A program made the position numbers and the translations under genes. Under the pieces are notes generated by a model. That model had not been told where the DNA came from, made no database searches, and worked only from the letters and a program-made list of their open reading frames with translations. Shown here one piece after another: positions 1-11,164 of a stretch of 64,000 nt of DNA; within the stretch, counting starts at the first letter, position 1; the number at the start of each line of letters is the position of its first letter. Location of the stretch: positions 3,472,001 through 3,536,000 of the forward strand of contig NC_064652.1 in assembly GCF_001723175.1 (NCBI RefSeq), in the 5' to 3' direction. The stretch comes from Penicillium oxalicum (lineage: Eukaryota > Ascomycota > Eurotiomycetes > Eurotiales > Aspergillaceae).

Positions 1-1065
1 GCTGACTTGGGGTTGGAGACTATCCGCCATGGGTGAAAGAGTGGAGGCAAGAGGTCTTATGCCTAGACCATCCAACATCTGGCGGATTTGACGTGAGTGG
101 GTGTCCGAATGATATTTGAAATAAATACTGACTTCCGCTTAGATCCTACAATTCAAAATTTACTGCGGCAGAGCCGACTCAAATGAGGATCTTTCCACTT
201 CATATCAGGAAGGAAATCGACTCTGCTTCTACCGTGACTCATTGAACATTGAAAAAGAAATAAGGGGATACATCAAAGACCAACGGGGGGACATGGCAGT
301 CGCAGGTATTCTCCTTAAGCATTCTCATAGTAACCTGTGGGGAAGGTCTGGTGCAGTTCTGGTTCTGACAATTTACTATATAGTTTGTGCAGGCTATAGG
401 ATGCGTGAGACCGTCAGGAAGACCATCCAGCCGCACATCGGAAGCAATCTCAAATTTATAGCCCTTGACCTAGGGCCATATCATGCGTGGCCAGAAAACA
501 ACCACTATCTCTAAAGCTGGCTAACACGCTAACAGATAAAATTAGATCGACCGTTAACTAGCTAGGGTTTTATATAGTCACAGATAGCTGATTAAATGAA
601 GCCTCTCATGGTAAAGCAATCTGATATTGAAATGCTAGTGTTATCGTATCAATCAATTGCTAGGCTGAATCAAGTAGCCTTGGTGAGAATAAAGGTGATT
701 TGCTAACTTAATTCGAAAGTGGCCTGCCCTATAGGAGTACCGGGAGAACCCGTCGTGTTCTTTAGTCTGAGTTTGCCTTAGAAATTGCGTCCTCAGAATG
801 AAAAAACGATTTTCCGAATCGGCAAGTTAGGTCTTCAACCGAAGGAATGAGAGATCATGTCTAAATAACGAAGATCGTGAAATATGGAACGCACTATCCA
901 AAAACCCAATATTTTTCGATCGTTTTCCTGATAAAATTTCTTGCCCTACGATTTTAGGAGCTTTTATGGCGAACAGTATCTAGGGTACAGTATTGCTAGC
1001 ACTAGTTTATCAATTTGTCCTATTTTTCTTGAGATTTGCCCCTACTTGCCACTCAGAAAAAGAAT
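1..1065. other. No convincing gene
   Basis: I see no coding region with a believable start, splice sites or family resemblance. The longest open stretch (about 242-514, plus strand) begins at a TTG and has no recognisable motif. Composition is AT-leaning with many short poly-A/T runs, typical of fungal intergenic DNA. Confidence 0.5.
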
Positions 1066-1395
1066 TCACCCGACACATTCCGAACCTATTGCCGTTCCAT
1101 CTCCGGGCAGCTCATAGATAACAGGTAAATTCATAGAAGGGCCCCAAAGTCTCGATCTGTATAACATACACTTTGTCCGGCGGCGAGAGCAGATTCCAAC
1201 GGCTGGAAATGTGACTGGGTCGCTCATGTGTTTTCTGTGGTAGGAGGCTGATCGACCGTGATGGCAAACCTCGCAGCGAAGCTCGTGAGTCATCGACTTC
1301 CCTGTCAGGTGGTGAAGCGCAGTAACTCTTGCAGATCGGGAATCCTGCGTGCTAACTTTAGGCTGGCCCTCGTGTCGGCTGGGAAGTAATGGCAT
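1066..1395 (-). CDS. Small putative zinc-binding protein (C..C-HxxGRSxxYHxxH type)
   Basis: A 109-codon frame from ATG at 1395; an internal ATG at 1293 would give 75 residues and may be the real start. The core reads ELRCEVCHHGRSASYHRKH, then GICSRRRTKC and an IYELPGDG tail. The paired cysteines (CxxC, then CxxxxxxC) with conserved R-S-x-x-Y-H-x-x-H suggest a small zinc-binding fold. I recall similar short 'RSxxYHxxH' proteins from filamentous fungi, but I cannot name the family. Function is unknown. No intron is needed. It is isolated, with about 1.5 kb of featureless DNA on its far side. The main alternative is a chance frame or a decayed copy. Confidence 0.45.
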   Translation of the reverse strand: MPLLPSRHEGQPKVSTQDSRSARVTALHHLTGKSMTHELRCEVCHHGRSASYHRKHMSDPVTFPAVGICSRRRTKCMLYRSRLWGPSMNLPVIYELPGDGTAIGSECVG

Positions 1396-2910
1396 AACAG
1401 TCTCCTTGAGTCTATTTTCATTAGACAGGTGTACTCAATCTCTTAAATTCTTCGCAGTGTAGATTAAGTCATACCTGGTGTTGATCCACAGTCGGTTACC
1501 TAGAAACCAATGCATGAGCAGAATAATAGGTAGATAATATAGTACGGGAATGTCGAATCAGTATAAAGCACTCGACTGATTTTTATGTCCCCTATACGGG
1601 CTGTAACTGATGAATTAGAGCTGTCGCAACGGCAGATTTGAATAATACGTTCGGCTGTGGAGCTGATGTAACTCTTAAAGAGTGATCGGCTTTGATGAAA
1701 ATGATAATCTAAGAGACTAGCACGCCTAGCATTCCCCTGGATTCCCGTACAAAGCCACCTAGTGATACACTGAGCTGATCCTCGTGATCAAGCCCTACGT
1801 TGACCCCAAGACATATATTCAACGGTAACCCTCACATAGCTACACAACAGTTGAATATATGACGATAGGAATGGTGAGAGGTAGAGAATCGGTGAGGTGT
1901 TGGAATGTATTTCCTGATAGCGTCGGTGGACGTTAGAGTAGACACTATGTTAGGACGGGACCACGACTGTGGAACGGCATGATGGAGAATTTAAGTCGCG
2001 TAAACGAGAAGCATCTTTTTCTCTCGATGCTCTCAATCATCTCAACCATAAACAGTCTCACTCTACTAGTCACCGGCTTCTTCTGTATCGCGATAGCCAC
2101 CCCGCTCTCCGACCGGCCTGTGCTACGTCCGGCAACTAGCGTAATAACCCCCACCGAAGCAGCGAAGGGAGCTCTGCAGATAGCTGTTAGAACCTTGCTG
2201 CCCCGCTATAACTCGACGCTTGGATTGCACCGAACTGCCCACGGGACAGTAATACTTCTACTCAATTTACCGAATTTGTGCTCGCACGAAATATCTCAAA
2301 GGCCATTGTTGCTCAAAAAGTTTCCGTCTCAATAGAACCCTAATAAAGCAGGAGCAGTAAGACGTCTCTGTGACTAGTGACTACGTAACCTAGTACCCCG
2401 ATAAAGATCAGCTATCCTATAATAGTTCCTCATGCTTGACATTCTGGCAGACTTATTATGCAACTAATAGAAGCATAGCCTGCCATAATACACTCTTATC
2501 TACATATCACCACCTGTGGAATAATCTAGGCTTGCTAGGGCGATGAAGGACCCCGATACCTATAAGTTTCTCTTCTCAGTTTTGGATAGAATAGTGCTAG
2601 TTTCAACCTGGGTGGGAGGGGTTCATGTATGAACCCGGGATTTAGAAAATAGATCACTGATTCTATTGAAACTAAATAGTCTCTTTAGACACGTGCAGCG
2701 TGTAGGTGTGTTACTTTACAAAATCCTAGTAATAGTGCACTGAAGGCATTAGCAGCTCAAAGCTAAATTAAATCGATTCTGATACCGTTATGCTCAAGGT
2801 AATTCATCCGGCAAAGTTTTTGACAATGTTTTGTACAAAACGGTGGGGATGGAGTATCGAGGATGGTGCTATATGAGGAAAATAGCAGGGTAGTACCGCT
2901 ATTTGGCTCT
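1396..2910. other. Gene-poor stretch with one weak frame
   Basis: The only notable frame is at 1979-2335 (plus), 118 codons, whose N-terminal third is hydrophobic and could be a signal peptide or membrane anchor. It has no cysteine pattern or family motif, so I do not call it a gene. The rest (2336-2862) is AT-rich and frameless. Confidence 0.4.
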
Positions 2911-3444
2911 CTAAATTCTGTCGATGAGAGGCCGAATAAACAACTGGAAGTGATGCTGATGTTCTTCTGTGTGGAATTGCTGCGAAAGGATGTTAAGCAT
3001 GCACCGACGGAGGCGGCGCAAGTTTCCCAGTACGGACTCGGTACGAGGGAGAAAGAACGGATATTGTTCCAGGACCTCTTCTGTCACTAGGTGAACTTTG
3101 GAAAGACGGAATTCCACCCAGTGGACGTGCTCACAGAGGTAAAAGTCTGACAGGTAGAGAAAGATATCGTCGGCGGAGGTGGTGGGGCACAGCGGATCGG
3201 GTCCAGTCCAGTAGATCCAGCAGTTTTTTTCAACCGTGGCGTCGTGAAGGCATCTAACGGGGCTAGCTCCTTTCGCTCCTTGACTGAATACAGAATCATC
3301 GAAAGGATAGATGAAGGTTTGACTGTGGTGGTTGGCCCCGATACAGGGTGGTAGGGTCGGTACATCAGAGAACTCCTCCCAAAGAGATTCAAGGTTCAGA
3401 TCGAAGGAATCCGCGCACGGATAATCTTGAGTCTTGAAAACCAT
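2911..3444 (-). CDS. Hypothetical protein, 177 aa
   Basis: Single-exon frame from ATG 3444 to a stop at 2911. The protein is rich in aromatic and acidic residues in its first 70 positions (for example SLWEEFSDVPTLPPCIG), with a leucine- and arginine-rich C-terminal helix region (LRRLRRCMLNILSQQFH). I recognise no domain, signal peptide or membrane segment. An uninterrupted, protein-like 177-codon frame in AT-leaning DNA supports a real gene, possibly with further exons upstream. No homolog is known to me. It could be an orphan gene or the 3' part of a longer one. Confidence 0.5.
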   Translation of the reverse strand: MVFKTQDYPCADSFDLNLESLWEEFSDVPTLPPCIGANHHSQTFIYPFDDSVFSQGAKGASPVRCLHDATVEKNCWIYWTGPDPLCPTTSADDIFLYLSDFYLCEHVHWVEFRLSKVHLVTEEVLEQYPFFLPRTESVLGNLRRLRRCMLNILSQQFHTEEHQHHFQLFIRPLIDRI

Positions 3445-3873
3445 CCTGGGGAAGACAAAGGAGAGGAAAAAGACACTGGCAAAGACTGGTAGGAGAGGAG
3501 AGGACAGTAGCGGGCCAATACAAGGTACGTCCTGAGTGAAGGCTTAAACCCCTAGTCTTCGCCTTGAGAATCAGAATATAAACATATAAGATTTCAATAC
3601 TTATGCAGAAAAAAATGAACGACTAGACTATTCCGTACCGTACTTCTAACGCTCTTCCAATGCATTTGGCAGAAGGCCTTTATTAACCAACTTACAACCC
3701 TCTGCAGTGGATAGCAGTGTGAAACGGATTACCAGCGCGACGGTTGAAGTAGGGCACACTATTCGGTCGCCGCTCCCTTGCCCCACTTCACCAGACAGCA
3801 AAATCGTGCATCAATAGTTGTGAATCAACAATAAGACAGCCCAAGTATAACCTATCATCCAGATTTCCGCTCA

Positions 3874-4437
3874 TTACTTCTGCATCATTATGTCGGACGG
3901 GAAAGGCTCGCTGCTCTGAAGTACCGCGATTATGCCCCGCCCTAGGGAGTTAAATGCCTCTAGGCGGTCCCATAATAGCAACTCGCGATTGGCGCAAGCC
4001 TGGTGCAACTGGCTGTTCTCCTGTGCGAGCCATGCATTGGAGTCCCGGAGCACTCGGTATTCCTCTTCCAGCCGTATCTTCTGGGCGGACTTGACAATAT
4101 AGCAATCCCATAGACAAAGATAGAGATAAAGAAGCTCTATGGCCGACGAAGCTAGAGAGGGATTTTCATCCAAAATCCGTTTCATCTCACTAACAAGGGG
4201 AATATTTCTAGTCACCGGTGCCTCCTATGTTCTGGTGAGAGTCCGTTGAGATTGATAGAATATTCCCGCCGCCGGGGGAGAGGAAGGAAGCCTTACTTTG
4301 ATTCCGCGCCGTTTTTTTAGACTGGCTGGCTTTTGGAGATTGTCTGTTCCAGAAGCAGATTGCGATTCAGAGTCGAAATGTTCTCGTCGTCTTTTAGCCG
4401 AACGCTCCAGAGATGGAACAGGCATAGTAGAATCCAT
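3874..4437 (-). CDS. Putative nuclear coiled-coil protein, 163 aa, two exons
   Basis: Exon 1 is 4437-4297 (47 codons, ATG 4437) and exon 2 is 4224-3874. The inferred 72-bp intron has donor GTAAGG and acceptor ACATAG in phase 0, and its removal deletes an in-frame TAG. Exon 1 is basic (KRRREH, KKRRGIK), a likely nuclear-localisation patch. Exon 2 carries a charged helix around IRLEEEYRVLRDSNAWLAQ with leucine spacing that suggests a short coiled coil. No DNA-binding basic region precedes it, so I do not call it bZIP. Function is unknown. If the intron is wrong, the same frame would be one reading frame interrupted by a single RIP-like CAG-to-TAG stop. Confidence 0.5.
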
Positions 4438-4869
4438 TGCAAACCGATTTGAGGACCTATAGATGAATTGAATCCCGCTTCTAAAGGGGTTTAGGATAAG
4501 ATTAAATTGATTGAGCGACTTCTTATATGCTGACTCAAGCTTTGAGAGACAAGACAAGCGAATAGAGCAGGCGATCAACAAGAGCTACCTGTAGCCTCAA
4601 GAATGAGCCGAAAGGGCTTTGAATGTTTGCAGGCGAGGGTTACCGGCCCACTTGTTCACTGCGCGGGTTGAGCTTGGCATCACTGGCCCACCCGCCGAAT
4701 TAAACAGGCCCAGAGACGTGGAAAAAGCCGTTGAATATAGTCGGCGGGTGCTAATATCACCGAACCTACTATGCCACCAGAACCCTATCACCCCTCGCTT
4801 CTGCCTGCATAGCATTTTCGGCAAGAAAGGGAGCCAGTTTTTGCACACGTGCAACAGCTAACCGTTTTC

Positions 4870-5232
4870 ATGATGGACGTAGTCTTGGATGGCAATACAC
4901 ACGCGCTGGGACTACCGAACGACAGGACCGTTTTGAATGAATTCTTCCGTAGCCTGGAAGAGAATTACTTTCACATATCGAATCCGCGAGACGATGGAAA
5001 AGGTTTGAGTTCGAGCGATTGCTGCTATCACTATATCCAAAACCCCCTTTCTGGACTCCACGCGAGCTTTCGCACAAACCAGTCCTTCGTCCAGCGCGTC
5101 AACTATACATTGGGGGAATTGGACGGGACTGAGCTAGGGTTGGAAACGACAGAGCCAGAGCAGGCCAGAGAGTGGTTGAATAGGGCGAAGATCATCTTGG
5201 CCGGATTGAATCCTGCATCTCCGGAGCTCTAA
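4870..5232 (+). CDS. Hypothetical protein, about 120 aa
   Basis: Frame from ATG 4870 (MMDVVLDGN...) to a TAA at 5230-5232. It is acidic, soluble-looking and ends in a helical segment (EQAREWLNRAKIILAGL). I saw no signal peptide, membrane helix or cysteine pattern. The frame stays open upstream to 4849 without an ATG, so an upstream exon is possible. I do not recognise the family. Confidence 0.45.
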   Translation: MMDVVLDGNTHALGLPNDRTVLNEFFRSLEENYFHISNPRDDGKGLSSSDCCYHYIQNPLSGLHASFRTNQSFVQRVNYTLGELDGTELGLETTEPEQAREWLNRAKIILAGLNPASPEL

Positions 5233-5513
5233 TAATCCGCCGAGGTTTATATGATAGCGACTATCCCAGAGCGCGCTGTCTTATATCCGCCTCCCCGGGT
5301 TATAAAGTCGTGGCGTTTACGGCTATAAAGCCTTTACCTTTATAGGAATAGGACACGGGAACATTGTCTTCGGTCACATGACACAGGACGGTCACGTGAT
5401 ACAGGATCAAATAACGTTGTCTTGACATCATGATAAAAGGTAGCAAATCCGAAGAATATTTTCCGTAGCAGGACGGACAATTTCAAGGTACAGTTACTGG
5501 CATTTACAGAAGA

Positions 5514-6359
5514 ATGTCGCCCAGCGTATCGCAGGTACTTTATGATCATCTCCAGCTATGTAAATGGCAAGATAAACTTGAGTTTCTCTGTTTTGTCCTG
5601 TGTGCCATTTTCGAGGGCCTGAAGGATCGAAGCTACGAGTGTAATCAGACACTGGATCTTCTGCAGTCCGTCAAGAAAATCATTACGATGTGCGAAGATT
5701 CCCACGGGCAATTGAGATAACTGGTACCGGAAAACGAGCTTTCACAGCTAAAGTCTTGTCTCTACCAAATCAAACTAATACGCAATCTAGCAGCCTACCA
5801 CGTTCCTGCCGGTAATAGCGTTATGAAGGAGAAGCAGGCGGTTTTCGACTCGGTGATTGCCAAGTTAAGGCTACTATTCAGAAAGGAGCGAAGACATACC
5901 AAGTTTATTAGGTGCGGACATTCTCACGGCACCATAACAATGATACTAAAATTCAATCAGATTAACTAGTATCCCATTGCTCACACACCCACAGCAATAC
6001 CAGCCTCTGAAGATCTTTCCCAAGTCGGAATCATCTTATCTGGATCTCCAGTTCTCTCCAGTCGACAATCATATCTGCAACAGGGGGCATTTTGCCAAGA
6101 GTATTGGTCAAGAGTGGAGCCTTGGTGCAGGAATAGGCGACAACGCATCTCGAAATCTGATTATCGCAACCCAGGATGCTTGCCCCAACAAAGTCATAAA
6201 AAACAAAAACGTGGCAAGAATCAACTGTTAAATCAGACTACCTGACGGAAAAAGGCATCAGGTGGGAAAAGCGACATATCACAGGATCTAGCAGACGTCG
6301 GCTGCTAATCAAGGCTGGAACAATCTTGGAGTTATGGGATTTTTATACTGGAATCATTG
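5514..6359 (+). pseudogene. Decayed coding segment with RIP-type stops (duplicated at 48.8-50.1 kb)
   Basis: From ATG 5514 a frame runs 68 codons to TAA at 5718, then continues in the same frame through LVPENELSQLKSCLYQIK and VMKEKQAVFDSVIAKL. After a one-base deletion near 5862 (compare the second copy, which has an extra G) a coherent frame continues to about 6359. Its stops (TAG, TAA, TGA) are mostly explained by C-to-T changes from CAG, CAA and CGA. The second copy begins only at the position matching 5725, so residues before that are unique to this locus. The protein family is not recognised. I infer an ancient gene or element coding region degraded by RIP and indels. Confidence 0.5.
5725..6359 (+). 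repeat. Duplicated segment, less mutated copy
   Basis: About 635 bp matching 48760-49086 plus 49830-50137. Most differences are C-to-T or G-to-A, overwhelmingly CpA to TpA (for example CCCACAGCAA here against CCTATAGCAA there), the RIP signature. This copy is nearer the ancestral state. The left edge is at GTACCGG; the right edge is undefined because the other copy is cut by an LTR. Confidence 0.85.
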
Positions 6360-6544
6360 ATCTTGGTAAATATTCTAATTTCGCTTCTCTGCTGCGGCCA
6401 AGACTGATGAATATTAAGAGTGTGGGATGGTCTTTCACTTTAGGGACAGAGAAGACAGTAACTGTGGGGTTCAAATTTCGAAATTAGCGCTCTCTGGCTA
6501 TTCTCATGAATATACTTGATGATTGTTTTCATAAATATATATAT

Positions 6545-6883
6545 TGAAGAGGGGAATGCTCACGGCAGTCTGATCTCACCAGACAGGTCGAGTCATAGAG
6601 GGACCAAACCAAACCCACAAGCACGCAAGTCCTGGAATCCTCCAAGGTAATCGTGAGATCCGATGTCAGGTACCAAAGGCAGGAATCAAAAAGAGTGTGA
6701 CATTGCAAGTGTGAATCCGACTGTAAAGACTGTCCAGAATCCTCCGTCCAAACTGTTGATCAAGTGTGATGATCGATCCCGCAAGCTAGGTCCTAGTTAA
6801 CCTTTCTCGACGGTAAGGCTCTCAGGCATCTCCTACTACCGAACATCCGCCGTTAAGTACATGCAACCAAATCCCCCACTACA
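6545..6883 (+). mobile_element. ATAN-family short element, copy 1 (339 bp)
   Basis: Begins TGAAGAGGGGA and ends CCCCCACTACA, forming imperfect terminal inverted repeats (TGWAGNGGGGGA). It is flanked by the 4-bp direct repeat ATAT (6541-6544 and 6884-6887). The internal sequence (GTCTGATCTCACCAGACAGG near the left end, CTCGACGGTAAGGCTCTCAG near the right) is shared with 51488-51835 and, inverted, 60360-60737. There is no coding capacity. It is either a solo LTR with TG...CA ends or a small inverted-repeat transposon. Confidence 0.75.
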
Positions 6884-8101
6884 ATATGTATTCAAAGGCA
6901 CTGAATGCAGTTTCTACTAGCAAATCTAGGGGTGGTTCCATCCGAACAGCGACATCTATCGCCAGCTACATAGTCTACGTGCCTAGAATCTTATGCTAGT
7001 AGGCCAAAAGCTTTCGGGTGAAGGACAATATACTTTATAAGACAAGTTACACCGGTTATTAGAGCTTCAGGCGTGTCGGAAGATCTGGAAACTAGGCCAG
7101 AAGGCCTTGCTGTCATGTGTTGCTGTCGCCGAAGGGGAGCCGGCCTGTGTTAACGAGGAGTCATCCGACGTGGGGGAGGTTGGAGCCGAAGAGGCTCTCG
7201 CCTCCAGCACGGTCGTAACCGAGGCGCATAGGCAGTCAGTGGCTGACGCACTTTGCTGAAATTCCCGCCTCCCAAATTGACTGTTTGTCGTTCGAGTTGA
7301 TGAATCATTGGTGAGCGAAATTTCTAGCGCCAGGTAGACTACTAAAGGTCCACTGAGGCCTAAACACAATTAGTAGATAACAGAACATATGGACGGCAAT
7401 AACGCACAATTCCTAAGAGCAAACTCCAGCTGGGAGTCACAATCCTCGGACAGAAGAAGTGAATGGCCGCGTCCATCGATTTAAATTGAATCGAAGTCTC
7501 CGAATCGATGGCCTTGCTAGCTGCGGAGCTAGTCACATGCACTTTTAGAAAACTGCTTGATTTCAAGCTGTCCGAGCGTAGTCGTGGCTAGAGCCGCGAG
7601 AAGAATATTCAAGATCATGAAGACAATCTGCTAAACAGGCTGCTGATTTTTGTCACCAGAGACCGGCTTCTGGGCAGTAAAGGTTCTCGCTGGTTCTGGC
7701 TGGATTTTATATTGGCGCTTTTTTTTTAATGGCAGGCAAGAGGAGAGTCCTAAAATCATGAATTGTTGAGGTAGATTAATGCGAAAGCAGGGTTAAGCAA
7801 TTAAAATTCCCCCGAGATGAGAAAACGAAGGGGCTTTTGGCTAGTTTTTTTGGACTTCTCCCAGTTCAAAAAGTCACATCGCACATGTGGGCTTTATTTG
7901 GGAATCTGGCTGAATGTTCAAAAATTGATGTGGATGTTTCTTGGAGAATACATTTAGTGCCAGGCTTAATTATGAGGGCGTGAGACCTGCGCAGCGCTAC
8001 TCGCGCTCAACCCGATCCACGATATATATAAAGCACACGTTACCTTTATTACAACCACGTCACGGCAGGCCCAGATATTCAACCGCTATTTTGAGGAAGA
8101 A
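6884..8101. other. Gene-poor stretch; possible minus-strand remnant 7067-7566
   Basis: Two minus-strand frames (7566-7360 and 7369-7067) meet at a good intron 3' end (CTACTAAT...TTTAG near 7367). The second is Ser/Thr-rich (SSAPTSPTSDDSSLT). I could not find a phase-compatible donor, so this stays a candidate broken gene rather than a call. 7570-8100 holds A/T runs and a TATATATAAAG box about 75 bp before the secreted-protein gene. Confidence 0.35.
8016..8032 (+). promoter_or_regulatory. TATA box of the small secreted protein gene
   Basis: An A/T tract reading GATATATATAAAGC lies about 75 bp before the ATG at 8102. It is a plausible core promoter element for the only gene downstream on this strand. 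Inference from position and sequence only. Confidence 0.4.
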
Positions 8102-8825
8102 ATGAATTTTCTACAAAGTTTACTCGCAGCCTCTTTGTGCGCTGGTCTAGCGGTTAGTCGTCCAACCGAGCGAATATAGCGGAGCTGATCTTTCTAGTTC
8201 GCTGGGTCACCGCCCTCTGTGGGCAAAGTTTTCTATCGAAGCTTGAATACTAGACCAGTGCAGTACTATCCAACCGAATTTCAATACAGATTCAACACTG
8301 ACATGAATAGGCCTTGACCCCGCCACATTTTCCTGCCCCGGCACTTCCTGGCGGTGTCTACGTCGATGTCTGGTTTAACCCTTTTCTGATAAAGACATGT
8401 ACAAGCCCCGCTAACTAACTACTTTTATTCAGGAACAACCCAGTTGCTACTACTCACGGGGAATCGCATATGTAGATCCGACACTCAATAATATCCAGCA
8501 CCTTTCGGATGTTGAAGGCCAACAATGTGTTGCGCAAGCTGGAGACTGCGCCCGAGTGGCCTACCAAAATCAGTCAGGACTTTTCTTCTGCAATTATGTA
8601 GGTGGCAGTAAACGAGGCTCTAGCAGAGCGGTGACCCTAACGTGGATAGAACAGAACTCTGCTTATATCTCCACGGAATGCGGTAATCTTGTCGGTCTGG
8701 CAAAAAAACTTCATGAAGGTTGTCAGATTGCGAATTACTATTCTTTTGGAATCATCGGCGGCAAACTTCAGAACGGAACGGACCAAGTTAATTACTATCT
8801 AGGAATTGCTGGGGAGGAGCCTTGA
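8102..8825 (+). CDS. Putative small secreted cysteine-containing protein (effector-like), 2-3 exons
   Basis: The first exon from ATG 8102 encodes a signal-peptide-like MNFLQSLLAASLCAGLA ending at a GTTAGT donor (about 8153), and a second coding stretch begins near 8199 (FAGSPPSVGKVFY). The last exon starts after a strong acceptor (branch CTAACTAAC near 8410, TTTATTCAG) at about 8432 and runs to TGA 8825. The last exon is well formed and has cysteines spaced like a disulfide-stabilised secreted domain (PSCYYS, QQCVAQAGDCAR, LFFCNY, STECGN, HEGCQ). The donor of the second intron is unresolved (candidate GTACTA near 8247). It is probably secreted. No family is recognised. Confidence 0.55.
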
Positions 8826-9137
8826 ATGGACCGAGTAGCTCGCACGTGCTCATGGGCGGGAAGTTGCGAATATACGCTTTGTTCTTCAATATTCTTGGAA
8901 CGCCAAGTATCCGTCCTGTAATTTGTGTGCCTCTATAGGCATATGATAGCAAGACGGTCTGAAAGAAACTCATTGGTAAAGGACGACAATATCGCACCAT
9001 GAATAATTCATTGGGTATTCTCTCCGCTTACATTCAGACTTTTCAGACAAATTTTGGCCTCCATGCGAAGCTAGTAAACGGTCCAAATAAGGCCTTGTCC
9101 GTACTTGATCTGGCCAAGGCCTAGAAAAACGCCACTA
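8826..9137. other. Intergenic, nothing recognised
   Basis: About 310 bp between convergent genes. I see no start-anchored frame, repeat or hairpin. Confidence 0.4.
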
Positions 9138-10015
9138 TTACCTTTCAGTGATCGCCTCTGTACCCTGCCATGAAGCTCGGTCATAAGGAACAAAACTAAA
9201 GATCCCTGGCAGTGCTTGGCGATCGCCCCGTTTCAGATCGACGACAAAAGGATAAAAATATGCGAGTGATAGTGCTTCATGTAGTTTCAGCCGGTAAACT
9301 TGATAGTTGCTGGAAGAGTCGATGTACTCTATGAAAACCGGTTCGAGGTGGCGACCAGCCAGATCGCTGAAGGCGAATAGAAGTTCTGCCGATGCAGCAG
9401 GTTCTGAAAAGCAGGTCAGCTTATATACAGTGCTTGTACCCACCGTAGTACCCATCTTTGATAACTCTGATAGCCTTTCGCTGAAGTATTCGATTGTGGA
9501 AAGGTCCTGCGCGTCATGACAGAGCCGATCCCACCGAGTGCTAAGAGATTGAATTTTGTTGTCATACGTCAACACACTGTTGATGCACAAGGAGGAAAAG
9601 TCGTTCAGGACGGCCCTAGTTGGCTTGGTGGCGACTCCTGGTGCTGAGTGGCTATTGAGCAAGGAGAGGAAACTTGTCTCAATAGAAAACTCGCGCCCCT
9701 GAGCGAGATCCGAAACTCGCCAACGAGCGTAGCAGGATTCAAAGACCCTCAGTTGGAGAAGCACATCCTTGTCCGGCCGCAAAAGGAGCATCTTTAATAA
9801 ATAAGTAATACTCAAGGTATTGAGATACAGCTTCTCATATTTTCCCCCGTTCTTGAAGCTTTCCAAAGCGTGTCTGATGCTGTTATGCAAGAACCGGCCC
9901 GTCTGTTGAACTATCTAAGATACCATTAGTCTGGGTCCGATAGTTTTAGCGGCTATACGATCCCACGTACTTGCGATGAGAGGTGGTATTTATTAGTCTC
10001 CGAGCGAAATAACAT
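9138..10015 (-). CDS. Hypothetical protein, 273 aa, two exons
   Basis: Exon 1 is 10015-9971 (15 codons, MLFRSETNKYHLSSQ). The intron is 9970-9915 (56 bp, donor GTACGT, branch ACTAAT, acceptor TCTTAG, phase 0). Exon 2 runs 9914-9138 to the stop. Joined, it reads ...SSQIVQQTGRFLHNSIRHAL. The protein is mostly helical-looking with several conserved-seeming aromatics and no signal peptide or membrane span. A hydrophobic stretch (YLLKMLLLRPDKDVLLQLRV) sits near residue 45. I do not recognise the family. The clean phase-0 intron and 258-codon exon make it likely real. It is convergent with the secreted-protein gene. Confidence 0.6.
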
Positions 10016-10900
10016 AAAAAAGTAAAAAGCGAAAATGCAAGTTTGTCATGATAGGATTCGAATACGGTGAAGGTCACTGATGACAGGCCCATCACATATT
10101 TAACCCAAGTCTCTAGGCGAAGCTGCTTGAATAGACCCTAGCTATCTCCTAAGAGCTTAATCGTTGTTGTACGCCAGTTGGAAAAAGCTTTAGAAGGACT
10201 CATAAACTTTCATTCAAACTTGTCTGCGTGGTGTTCGAGAATCTCAAGAGCTAGAGAGGAAAAGAGAAAGAAGAAGGAGCTACAGTAACACCCCAATTTT
10301 GAGGTGGTGCGCGTTGCGCGCGTGGTACACGTGGTAGGCGTGGCAAGCGTGGCCATGTCCTGTCCTCCCATGTCCTGTCCCCTCTCTCATTCTGAGTCAG
10401 TCCAGCCCTTCATATTCGCAACAATCATCACCTTTCGAATGTCTTGATCCGGGGAAAAGATCATCCAGTTGTTGAACCCATTCTCGCCTTTAAATTGGCT
10501 GTGATGGTACTTTAGAATCAAGGACTGTGGAGGGACAGAGTTAATGGCGTTGTTACCAGGGCTTGATTCTGTATTCGATTTGTCTAGAACCTAGGGAAAC
10601 AAAAAGTCCGATTCTAGTCCCACAGAGATCGAAGATTCTTGTCTCAAAGTGTCGGTACTGCCTATTCTCGACACTTTGTAGCAATCGAAGAGAGCCTACG
10701 AACTTCACTTCGTGGTCTCGGTATCGTCCTAGACGTGTGCATACCCAGAAAAGGTACGGAATCAGGAAGGAGAAAATAATTGTATCGAAGCTGTGGTTGA
10801 ATTAATTTTATCTACTGTGTACCAAAAAAAGCTAGCTAAAATTAGAAATATTGATCAGGGTGTATCTGGTTTATCTTGTAAACGGTGATCTACGCGGCTA
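10016..10900. other. Intergenic with a short degenerate 9-bp repeat
   Basis: No gene is seen. At about 10313-10355 a GC-rich run is built from four degenerate 9-bp units ending CGTGG (for example TACACGTGG, TAGGCGTGG, CAAGCGTGG), followed by two copies of CCATGTCCTGTCC. This is local low-complexity DNA, with no evidence of function. Confidence 0.4.
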
Positions 10901-11164
10901 TGTTACGGACCTCGAAGAAGCGCGGGGGCCGCAGTTATTTGAGTGACGGCCGTGAGCCAATCATTCTGCGGACACTAGGGATTAGCGTTGTCACGTGCGT
11001 TTTGGTATACTTGGGCGTACCCCAAGGGACCCGAAGGGAAGACATTTAGGGCAGGCGCCAGAAGCAGCCTACGGCTAACCGACACGAACGATACCCTCTT
11101 ACTCTATGAGACGGTTAGCGCGACGCAGGAAACGGCCGCCATTTTACTAGCACCGGAATTACAC
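10901..11164 (+). mobile_element. TGTTACG-family LTR, 5' module only
   Basis: Begins TGTTACGGACCTCGAAGAAG and matches the first ~263 bp of the intact LTR at 49087-49824 (GCGCGGGGGCCGCAG, GGTATACTTGGGCG, GAAACGGCCGCCATTTTA). Similarity stops just after CACCGGAATTACAC. A 186-codon frame crosses it but is LTR sequence, not a gene. It is a truncated or recombined LTR. Confidence 0.85.

Noticed and set aside
1945..2335. Secreted small protein at 1979
   Set aside because: A hydrophobic N-terminal stretch exists but there is no cysteine framework, splice evidence or family resemblance. Kept only as a note.
5977..6231. 84-codon frame in the duplicated segment
   Set aside because: It is in another phase from the coherent coding frame, and its counterpart in the RIP-mutated copy is not conserved as protein.
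6545..6883. tRNA- or 5S-derived SINE
   Set aside because: I saw no box A/B promoter pattern or poly-A tail; the ends are inverted repeats with a 4-bp duplication.
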